Shown in pieces: positions 9,840-17,229 of a DNA stretch of 38,444 nt. This DNA comes from Seminavis robusta (Eukaryota > Bacillariophyta > Bacillariophyceae > Naviculales > Naviculaceae): assembly GCA_903772945.1 (NCBI GenBank), contig CAICTM010001061.1, forward strand, positions 1 to 38,444, given 5' to 3'. Within the stretch, counting starts at the first letter, position 1. Each line of letters begins with the position of its first letter. Under the pieces are notes generated by a model. The model worked only from the letters and a program-made list of their open reading frames with translations. It ran no database searches and was not told where the DNA came from. Position numbers and translations under genes: made by a program.

Positions 9840-10994
9840 ATGAAGTACTTTGCCCTTTTGACCTTCGTTGCGGTGCAAACGGTGCTGCTCGATGCATTCG
9901 CGCCCACTGCGAACACACGACAAATGAGTCGATCAACGGCGTTTCCCACGGCATCCTCGGTTTCTCGGGATTCTTCCTCGTCTCAATTGATGATGTCTGC
10001 TGGAGGTGTTGTGATCACTGGGGCCGCTGGAGGAGTTGGATTTGCTTATGCTGGGGAGTTCATGGATCGAGGATACGACGTTGTCATTTGCGATGTCAAG
10101 GATTGCTCTGCTGCTGCCAACGCCTTGACAAGCAGTCATCCCAATGGAAACGTCTTCCACACCAAATGCGACGTCTCAGACTCCAAGGCGGTTGAAAGTC
10201 TTGGAAACTTCGCCAAAGAAAATCTTGGAACCATCAACTACTGGATCAACAACGCTGGAGTCAATGGAGGACGAAGAGCACTTCGAGAGGTCCCTGTCAG
10301 CCAAGTGGAGCTGGTAGTAAAGGTCAATCTGCTTGGAATTTTGCTGTGTACCAAAGTCGCTATGGATATCATGGCAGATCAGGTAAGTGCATTGCTATCT
10401 TCAAAATCAGTTCTCGGATTCATGTTCGAGTATTCAGGTGGAGAAATCTTTTGGTCAAATCTTTGCCTTACCCTAGCTTGGCTGATCTCTGCTTTTCAGG
10501 CCGGAGTAACTGGCCATATTTTCAATACAGTTGGAAGCGGAGTCAAAGGTGGCGGCACTCCTGGATATGCTTGCTACGGTGCCACCAAGCGTGGACTGCC
10601 ACAGCTGACCGCGTCTCTAGTTGACGAGCTAGACAAGGGAGTACAGGGCTATGATAAGGTGGAGACTGCGGGAACAATCCAGGTTCACAGTCTGAGTCCA
10701 GGCATGGTTTTCACGGCCCTTCTTCTAGAGGACTCTACTCCTGAGCTGCGTAAATTCCCCTTTGGAGTCCTGGCTGCTCAACCAGAGGAGGTTGCTGCTG
10801 TCTTGGTTCCCAAAATTCTGGCCACAACAAGTAATGGCGGCAGCGTAGAATTCCTGACAACTGATAGAATCTTGAACAAGTTCTTTGAACGGTTCATCAT
10901 GGGAAAGAAGAGCGAGTACATTGACGATGATGGCAACGTCATCAAGATGCCTGGTGCTGAGTACGACGAGACAGGAGTTCGAGCCCTTTATTAG
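9840..10994 (+). CDS. NYC1/NOL-like short-chain dehydrogenase, plastid-targeted
   Basis: Two exons: 9840-10382 and 10500-10994. The 117-bp intron (GTAAGT...TTTCAG) is a multiple of three with no stop, so unspliced sequence also reads through. The spliced protein is 345 residues. The N terminus MKYFALLTFVAVQTVLLDAFAP is a signal peptide ending in the diatom AFAP-type plastid cleavage motif. The short-chain dehydrogenase fold shows the dinucleotide loop TGAAGGVG (about residue 60), NNAG (about residue 137) and the catalytic Y207-x3-K211 (YGATK). GHIFNTVGSG, SPGMVFTALLL, the VLVPKI segment and the closing ILNKFFERF region follow the layout of plant chlorophyll b reductases (NYC1/NOL). Those use NADPH to reduce the 7-formyl group of chlorophyll b. 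Diatoms use chlorophyll c and lack b, so the substrate here is open. Confidence 0.85.
   Translation: MKYFALLTFVAVQTVLLDAFAPTANTRQMSRSTAFPTASSVSRDSSSSQLMMSAGGVVITGAAGGVGFAYAGEFMDRGYDVVICDVKDCSAAANALTSSHPNGNVFHTKCDVSDSKAVESLGNFAKENLGTINYWINNAGVNGGRRALREVPVSQVELVVKVNLLGILLCTKVAMDIMADQVSALLSSKSVLGFMFEYSGGEIFWSNLCLTLAWLISAFQAGVTGHIFNTVGSGVKGGGTPGYACYGATKRGLPQLTASLVDELDKGVQGYDKVETAGTIQVHSLSPGMVFTALLLEDSTPELRKFPFGVLAAQPEEVAAVLVPKILATTSNGGSVEFLTTDRILNKFFERFIMGKKSEYIDDDGNVIKMPGAEYDETGVRALY
10383..10499 (+). other. In-frame stopless intron of the NOL-like gene
   Basis: 117 bp bounded by CAG|GTAAGT and TTTTCAG|GCC. Because its length divides by three and it lacks stops, a retained form would insert 39 residues, including a hydrophobic run (LCLTLAWLISAF), between the cofactor half and the catalytic Tyr-Lys pair. 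Removing it joins IMADQ to AGVTGHIF, which restores the family sequence, so splicing is the likely normal state. Confidence 0.85.
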
Positions 10995-11322
10995 ATCAAC
11001 ACGCTGCCCCTAGCTAGTAACATTCGCTATTAAAACAAGCGCGTTACACTCTTGCCTTGGACCAGCCTTCCGCAAACCCTAGCTCCTAGAGGTAGCGAGC
11101 TTCGGGCACTTATTAGGTACTGGCTGTCGGAACCATGAGATACTGAAGTGATCGTTTCGCACCGGTATGCGCTGCTGGCCACCAACATACCATGTGCATG
11201 AGGTACACTACCGGTACCAGAAGAGTGCAAGATTTTTCGGCAGCTGTAGCGGAAGAATCTTTAACCTCGGCAGGTTGACTGCCTGAGTCCTCTACATGTA
11301 CCCCTTTAATGGCAAATATTCT

Positions 11323-11385
11323 GTCTGTGGGATCCCCCTGGTTTTTGTCTGTGGGATCCCCTCGTTTTGTGTCTGTGGGATCCCC
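11323..11385. repeat. 24-bp-period tandem repeat, three copies
   Basis: The 15-mer GTCTGTGGGATCCCC occurs exactly at 11323, 11347 and 11371, with variable T-rich spacers making a period of 24. Each copy contains GGGATCCC, a perfect 8-bp palindrome. It lies in the 3' intergenic region of the NOL-like gene. Confidence 0.9.
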
Positions 11386-11625
11386 TATTCCGGTGAAGCC
11401 AGGGTATAAGGATAGAGATAATGTAAGCTGGCAAAACTGGAAATTGAAGGTTCAATAAAAGTTAGGGGTAGGAATATATCAATGTAATTTAAGGTTAGTG
11501 CACTCAGGACAAAAACACAATAAGCCAGCAGGTGTTGTAAATTTAGAGTTACACGATCGAATGATAGCTGTAAATTATGGGTTAGCCCGTGGCTACACCA
11601 ATGCTAGCTAGCTTAATATAAAACA

Positions 11626-11777
11626 GAAGGTAACAATGAGGGAATGATAGTGGGCGGCAACACACGACGAAGTCGGGTGTTGTCGCCAGGGCTAGCATAC
11701 ATAAAAAAGAAGGTTATAATGAGGGAATGATACCGGGCGGCAACACACGACGAAGTCGGGTGTTGTCGCCAGGGCTA
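11626..11777. repeat. Two-copy repeat, each copy with a 16-bp-stem hairpin
   Basis: A unit of about 69 bp (GAAGG...AGGGCTA) recurs with a period of 83 bp (copies 11626-11694 and 11709-11777). Each copy contains an inverted repeat: stem arms 11653-11668/11672-11687 and 11736-11751/11755-11770, with a GAA loop. The arms pair over 16 positions with two non-Watson-Crick pairs, one G-T and one A-G. The two copies are almost identical. No coding frame crosses them. Confidence 0.85.
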
Positions 11778-11956
11778 CCTTGAAAGAAGGATGCAATCTC
11801 AAACATGATCCTCTTTCTTCTATTTGTCTTTCTGCCGAGGTATCGCAGCTCCCGCTGACTTATTTATAAATACAATGCATAGCATAACTCTCCGAGCCTT
11901 GGTGGATCTCCCTCAAGACCATGTCAGCTTCACCCCACTCTAGCGGCATGGCATCA

Positions 11957-13462
11957 TTAAAGTTGAAAGATTGTAAAGATCTGGAGCACACCAACAATCG
12001 CTCCCAATACTGCTCCAACAATAATGAGAAGGATTTCATCCTCTTCAAAGGCAGGGTGCAAAACACCCTCAAACTCAGCACAAGACAATGCCATCATCTT
12101 TGTCCGAAGCTCCGCCTCAATTCCCAATGCTTCTGTTGCGTACTCATAACATTGGTCGATGATATTTGGCAGTTCATCCATTACTTTCTGAGCAATGGCC
12201 TCTTTCATGGCTGCAAATTGTTCGGCTCCCATTGCTGCAATGGCTAGTGGTTTGAGTTCAGCAGTCATTTTGTCTGTAAACACCAATGTGTGCGCCCTCA
12301 GCATGGCATAAAAGTTACCAGAGAGAGGACCAACAAAAATATCGTCAAACATGGCCTTGATATGCACAATTTCTGTGCAAAGGACACGGGCGTAGATTTC
12401 TGAAACCTCTTTTTGTCGTTTGAGGAAGATTCCTTGAAGTTGGTACCCACAGATGTTCACGGGTTCGATTGGCTTGAAGATAATCTTGAGAGCCACGAAG
12501 TTAGTGAACCAACCCACGATGAAACCAGCCGCTGGAAGCACCCAGGCTCTGCGACAGTCATTGTGTCCAAGCGGTGGGAATATAATCCAAGAAAGTTCCG
12601 GTAAGTATGAGCATGAACGGCCCACCAGGAATAGCAAAGCATTGCCACTTACTTGTCATAAAAGAAGAAGAGACACATTTGTCCAATCCCAAACAAAAAA
12701 CCAAAGTAAAAACCCGAATTCCGGATGAATGTAAATTCCTTGTCGCCGCATTCTTGAAACATTTTGATCAGCAGGCGCTTGTTCTCAGTCACAGCCCGAA
12801 TAGACATGGCCTTCAAATCCATGACATCATCGCAGTGATTTTGCAAATCAGCCATGAAGCCGGCCAAGAATTCATTGGCATCCCCTTCTGCTGTGACAAC
12901 AATATCATTGCGGATTTCTTTGGGTAGATTGTTCCATGCATCTCCCATGAACTCCTCTGCTACGTCGTTGATAATGTCATCCATCATCAGGAGCACTCCA
13001 TCCTCCATGACTGCGCTGAATTTGTCAGGATTGAGGCGACCAAAGATCTCCTTGACATTGAGGAGCTTCTCTGTCATCAGATCAAAGCATACTGATGCCA
13101 TCTTCTTGGCCTTGGTGGGCACAACCCCTTGCCATCCGATCAGACCCCAAGGCTCTGTGGGAATTCGAAGGATCTCAATACCAAAGAACTCAACCGGATA
13201 AAACATCATTTCAAGGGATAGAACATTGGTAACATATCCAACAATGCCTGATTGTAACGAAGAGGGGAGTTCAATGAGGAGAAGGCCCATATTCAATGAT
13301 GATATATGTGCCACCACAATGCTCACCTGCTACCCACGGTATGATAAAGTATTGCCACCACTCGTACTTCAAGAATGATTCCTGTTCCGTTGGACTGGCC
13401 GTGGGATACATTGTTTCGTTCCCATAGCCCGCCAGCCCCCGCAGGTGTAGAGATTCCTCCAT
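11957..13462 (-). CDS. DUF445 family membrane protein, copy A (intact)
   Basis: Three exons: 13327-13462, 12653-13247 and 11957-12548. Introns of 79 and 104 bp have good GT-AG ends (GTGAGC...ATCAG; GTAAGT...CGCAG). The total is 440 residues. The protein carries two copies of the DUF445 (YheB/YjiN-like) signature, an internal duplication. The first is PWVAGIVGYVTNVLSLEMMF followed by IGWQGVVPTKAKKMA. The second is WVLPAAGFIVGWFTNFVALK followed by FQ/LQGIFLKRQKEVSEIYARV. Each begins with a membrane helix carrying a conserved G-x3-N (GYVTN, GWFTN). A final membrane helix (LLIIVGAVLGAIVGVLQIFT) closes the protein. DUF445 proteins are integral membrane proteins of uncertain function. Copy B, upstream on the same strand, has the same exon lengths, so the pair arose by tandem duplication. 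Confidence 0.9.
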
Positions 13463-15159
13463 TGTCTCTGTTAGTTTGCTAATTCCGGTGCTCTAATTGC
13501 TCTGGCGTTTGGTGCTGTGAGCAACAATCCAGAGACATCACTATTTGCTCTAGCCAGTACTTAGTTGGTTTCACTGACTGACAAATGCGACCTTGAAGGC
13601 ATTCAGACGTGATCGTGCCAGTGATGTTGCGTGGCCAATGGCACTGCGGCATTGTTGAAGGAGAAGGGTTCTGGCACCGCAGTCTTGAAACCAGAACGCT
13701 AAAAGATACCTTTTTTCACAGGTGAGGCGGACCCGGTTGGCGGACCGGCACCCGTATGGTAGCCGGCAGGCCTGCAGGCAAACCCTTGCATGAAGGGGCT
13801 GCCAACCCATCTTCGAGGAAGAAGCAAGACTGCATTTCTCGATTATTGACTCTGATACAGTACTTGAATCCAAACTCGTGCACAGGTTTTGGCTTGCGAC
13901 CATTAGACCTGATGTAAGTGCGCAGAGAATTCATTCGCATTCGAGGGCATGATCGCGGGAGCGTCGAAGCGAGATCAGAGTTGAGTCGGCATACCGGCAG
14001 TCGAGCTTACGGTGTCGGAGGTGTTTTGGAGCTGTTTGAAGAGGGGACAGCGTTCGCAAAAACCGACCTGACGACTTGCCAAAGAAACCTCAAGCTAAGA
14101 GTGCTGGGGTTTGGGGTTGTTTGGGCGTCGTGCGCTTTTGGGCATGGATAAGCAAGGGCTCTGAAGGCTTGTCAAGCCCCCCGATCCCAGTACACACCTT
14201 TCTGAGGGCTGGAACACAGAGTGCGCTTGAACTAATCTTCGCTAGCACCAGATTCGGTGGAATCGTGTCAATGGTGCTATGATGCTTTTAGCACATACAC
14301 TTGTGTACATGCTGCGATGTAGTATTTTACTCTGGTAGTCTCGAGGTAACTCAACCAATATTTGGATGTTGCTGGCCACGGGCAACTGCTCGAATTCCTG
14401 CATTCAAACGAGATACCGCAATCAACGGTTGATCCTACTCACCCACGAAAAACACCCACGACTTTGAGCAGAACCCGTTGCTGCGCTTTGGATGACTGGC
14501 TGCTGGACTGACTCGAGGTTCGGCCTCATCGAAAGCGTGTCTCAGGTGGGTGGGCCCGTCTATCGCGTTGTTTCTTGGCCGCCGCCTTCGTCAATATTCG
14601 CACTGACTTTGTCCGAAAACGCCGATGTACAGTACGAATTTGCTGGCGACAAGCTTGCCTAGTTTGCCCTGAACACGGCATTTCCCTGCTTTTTCTTCAA
14701 GACGAAAGAGTGTCGCCCTTTGCGACCTGTAATCGTACGGAATGTTACCTCCTAAGACGTGATTAAAGGACATTGAAGGCATCCGCGCCTCTCATGCCCT
14801 CGTCAACTTGTTACGGACTTCATCTCCTCCGTCTCTTACCAAAATTTCCCGGTCACATTCGTCTTCGCTTGGGCTGAAAATTCTGGGACAAGGAGAGCTG
14901 AAAACATGGAAGATCGCAAGGCCTCCAGATGCTTGGTGCTGAGTGTCACGCGTATCCTAGATCACACGCGTTCACTTCTGCGCGTTCGATCGAACAACAC
15001 GAGACTTTCTGGACAAAGTTGGAGCATGTGGGATCAATCATGCATTTATTTATAGATACAAAGTGGCATTACTTTGCCGCTGCGACATGAACTTGTCCAA
15101 CGAACAAATCTCCCTTCAAGATTTTGCCAGTTGCATTCCACTCTGGTGGGACACCATCC
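13463..15159. other. Intergenic between the two DUF445 genes
   Basis: About 1.7 kb between the start of copy A and the original stop codon of copy B. It should hold the copy A promoter. Open frames at 13571-13903, 13716-13940, 13918-14151 and 14575-14782 lack domains and overlap on both strands, so none is called. The stretch near 15035-15070 (ATTTATTTATAGATACAAAG) resembles the region just downstream of copy A (11860-11880), consistent with a duplicated 3' UTR. Confidence 0.5.
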
Positions 15160-15255
15160 TTATATTTGGAAGATGGTAAAGATCTGGATCACCCCAACAA
15201 TTGCTCCCAACACTCCTCCAAGAAGAATCAGTTGGATTTCATCCTCTTCAAAGGC
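15160..15255 (-). pseudogene. Severed C-terminal end of DUF445 copy B
   Basis: On the minus strand this encodes the last 31 residues plus stop of copy B: AFEEDEIQLILLGGVLGAIV, then GVIQIFTIFQI. It aligns residue for residue with the end of copy A (AFEEDEILLIIVGAVLGAIV). It is now cut from the rest of its gene by the 6.95-kb copia element and carries the final membrane helix. An open minus-strand frame continues from the LTR into it (15160-15375), but nothing suggests it is translated. Confidence 0.9.
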
Positions 15256-15261
15256 AGGGTG
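15256..15261. repeat. Target-site duplication, left copy (AGGGTG)
   Basis: AGGGTG directly precedes the left LTR (TGTGAC...) and recurs right after the right LTR at 22213-22218. Copy A has this sequence once, uninterrupted, at the homologous place. Six bases match; copia integrases usually duplicate five, so one base could be coincidental. Confidence 0.9.
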
Positions 15262-15443
15262 TGTGACATCGTGAGGGATCATGAGATCCTCAACAATCTG
15301 GAAGGTCAGCATGCTTCCACTCCTGCAAGGAAAGTATGAAAGAATCAACCTCAACTGTTGATATTGAAATATCAAGGTACAACAGTTGGGGAATAGTTAG
15401 ATGATAAAGAGTAATAGCTCACAACTTGTAGCAAAAACCCTCA
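15262..15443 (+). repeat. Left LTR, 182 bp
   Basis: Starts TGTGACATCG and ends ACCCTCA. By eye it is identical at every base to the right LTR. It contains an inverted repeat, CAACTGTTG at 15352-15360 and CAACAGTTG at 15380-15388, enclosing TTGATAT/ATATCAA, which could fold as a stem-loop in the transcript. No clear TATA box was seen. Confidence 0.95.
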
Positions 15444-15783
15444 CGCTTCCTCTGCGCATGCTGCATACTTCGAGCAACTCCTGTCACTTACTGTCGTAAT
15501 TGCGTACGGAGCACCTCGAAGTCGTATATTCGTGGACTATCGACCACAGTAACCTCACATCTTTCGCATCTGAGGATACAACAACTTTCTTCAATATCTT
15601 GAAGGAAACTACCCGAAGATTTCTGATTCGGAGCAGGAAAACCAAGAACGGCCTCCAACCAGAGAGGAAAGAGCCGAAAGGAGAGCTCAACGTGAACTAC
15701 ACGAAGAAAGAATATTCCAAGGAGCTAGGATCAGACTTGCTCGAAGGAGAGAGAGACAACAAGCAAGGCAAGCGGTGCAAATC
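15444..15783 (+). other. Internal leader of the copia element
   Basis: 340 bp between the left LTR and the gag ATG. The gag frame stays open upstream from 15574 to the ATG with no ATG of its own and reads as a strongly charged Arg/Glu helix (for example REERAERRAQRELHEE). This may be a degraded gag N terminus or simply purine-rich leader. The expected primer-binding site next to 15444 (CGCTTCCTCTGCGC) does not look like a tRNA 3'-end complement. Confidence 0.5.
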
Positions 15784-17151
15784 ATGGACGCTCAACAAGT
15801 GCGCACCATGGTCGAGGCAGCCGTTCAGGCAGCAGTAGCAGCAGCACTGCAGGACCAGAACGTCCTTGATGCCATACGTCCTCCAGCAGTCGTCGTCCCT
15901 GCTGCGCCATTTGCGGTAACGCCATCTGGAGCTGGAAACAACGCCTGGGACTTCACTTCGTCAACAGGGATCAAGATCTACATGGCCTCCACAGCACCAT
16001 TCTCCGTGCTATATGACGGCAACCTACCTGGATTGAGGGACTTCCTCAGAAAGGTCTGGAGGAGAGCAGAAGCTTATGGCTGGACCAATGTCTTGATGGT
16101 CAACGATGCGACGGGTACGTCCAGAAATCTGACGATTCAACATGGATGTCTGACTCTGGAGGACGTGCAGACACATGCGATCACCTACCTCAGATTGCAA
16201 CGGAGAGAGCATCAGGCATCGTTGTGCCTCCACAAGCTCCTCCTTGGATCGATCACACCCAAGCTGGCGAACAGACTTGCATCCAGAGAGGACAAGTACA
16301 CAGTCAACGCTGCAGCAGCAGTGGCACCTGGAGTGCAAGCCAATCCTCCCATCATGAAGGAAGACGGAACATGCATGATGTACGAACTCATCAAGATGGT
16401 GTCAGTAGAGACCAAAGCAACAGTCTCGATCATTCTGAAGAAGCTCAACAACTTGGATGTGCTCATGGAGAAGTGCAAGTCCAACGTAGAGGAGTTCAAC
16501 ACCATCGTTGATGACCTCGTCGCACAGCTGGACGCAAGGAGCATCGCCACCCCACCCATGATGGAGAACCTCTTCGAAGGATATGCAAACTGTGCTGATC
16601 CCAAGTTCGCCAGATACATCTACATGAAGCAGGAAGCGTATGAAGATGGTACCATCCAGCTCGAATACCCATCACTGATGAAGGTAGCTCTTGAGAGGTA
16701 CAAAGTCCTCGTGGACAAGAACCAATGGATGAAGAAAACTGAAGAGCAACTCGAGATCATTGCTCTCAAAGCGCAATTGGTGAGCCTTGTGGCGACCAAG
16801 CCAACCGGAGGCAATGCCACAGGCGGCGGAGCTACCAAGACCCCTCCAAGGAAGGACCAGAAAGGACAGGGCGACAAGTTTGCCTGGAAATTGGTAGCGC
16901 CAAAGCAAGGTGAGGCCCAAGAAAAGACAGTCAACGGCAAGAACTACATCTATTGCCCTTACCATGACACAACCAAGTGGGTCCTCGCAGTCAACGACAA
17001 GGGAATCGATCATCGAACTGGTTGCACCAAGGCGAAGGAAGCCAAAGCAGCTGCTGCAGCTGCGGCCATCAGCGAGACCGATGCCACGGAAGCCGCGCTT
17101 GCTGGAGCCATGGAGGATGTCGGCACAGCCACGGTCGATGACAATCCCTGA
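15784..17151 (+). CDS. gag: gag of the copia element
   Basis: 455 residues from the ATG at 15784 (MDAQQVRTMVEAAVQ). It forms the structural particle of the retrotransposon. An Ala-rich helical N terminus is followed by a helical gag core (LPGLRDFLRKVWRRAEAYGW, then LCLHKLLLGSITPKLANRL). A basic Gly/Lys linker leads to a candidate zinc site starting near residue 391: C-x2-H-x15-H-x3-C (YCPYHD ... DHRTGC). This differs from the usual C-x2-C-x4-H-x4-C knuckle. An Ala/Asp/Glu-rich tail ends at a TGA at 17149-17151. The next codon continues an open frame into pol with no other stop, so gag and pol are separated only by this TGA. Confidence 0.9.
   Translation: MDAQQVRTMVEAAVQAAVAAALQDQNVLDAIRPPAVVVPAAPFAVTPSGAGNNAWDFTSSTGIKIYMASTAPFSVLYDGNLPGLRDFLRKVWRRAEAYGWTNVLMVNDATGTSRNLTIQHGCLTLEDVQTHAITYLRLQRREHQASLCLHKLLLGSITPKLANRLASREDKYTVNAAAAVAPGVQANPPIMKEDGTCMMYELIKMVSVETKATVSIILKKLNNLDVLMEKCKSNVEEFNTIVDDLVAQLDARSIATPPMMENLFEGYANCADPKFARYIYMKQEAYEDGTIQLEYPSLMKVALERYKVLVDKNQWMKKTEEQLEIIALKAQLVSLVATKPTGGNATGGGATKTPPRKDQKGQGDKFAWKLVAPKQGEAQEKTVNGKNYIYCPYHDTTKWVLAVNDKGIDHRTGCTKAKEAKAAAAAAAISETDATEAALAGAMEDVGTATVDDNP
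17149..17151 (+). other. Single in-frame TGA between gag and pol
   Basis: The gag frame is closed only by this TGA (context CCC TGA TGG). The same frame is then open from 17152 through 20985. A recoded stop, a mutated sense codon in an originally single gag-pol frame, or separate initiation of pol are all possible. The first in-frame ATG after it is far inside, at 17371. Confidence 0.9.
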
Positions 17152-17229
17152 TGGTGCTGGAGCAAGGTAGCGACGCCCACAATAGTAGCTTACTGTACTC
17201 ACCATAGTGATCACTTTTTTGTTACGTGC

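Larger units (their letters stand above)
10995..11956. other. Repeat-bearing convergent intergenic region
   Basis: Nearly 1 kb between the 3' ends of the NOL-like gene and DUF445 copy A. No coding frame is supported. It holds a three-copy 24-bp tandem repeat (11323-11385) and a two-copy 83-bp-period repeat with strong hairpins (11626-11777), each listed separately. The rest is AT-rich and unremarkable. Confidence 0.6.

Noticed and set aside
13571..14282. Several 65-110 codon frames between the DUF445 copies
   Set aside because: Frames overlap on both strands, lack ATG or domains, and have no similarity that I recognise.
15500..15838. 112-codon plus-strand frame overlapping the gag start
   Set aside because: It begins with TTG, overlaps gag in another frame, and the composition switches partway. 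It is leader sequence of the retrotransposon.
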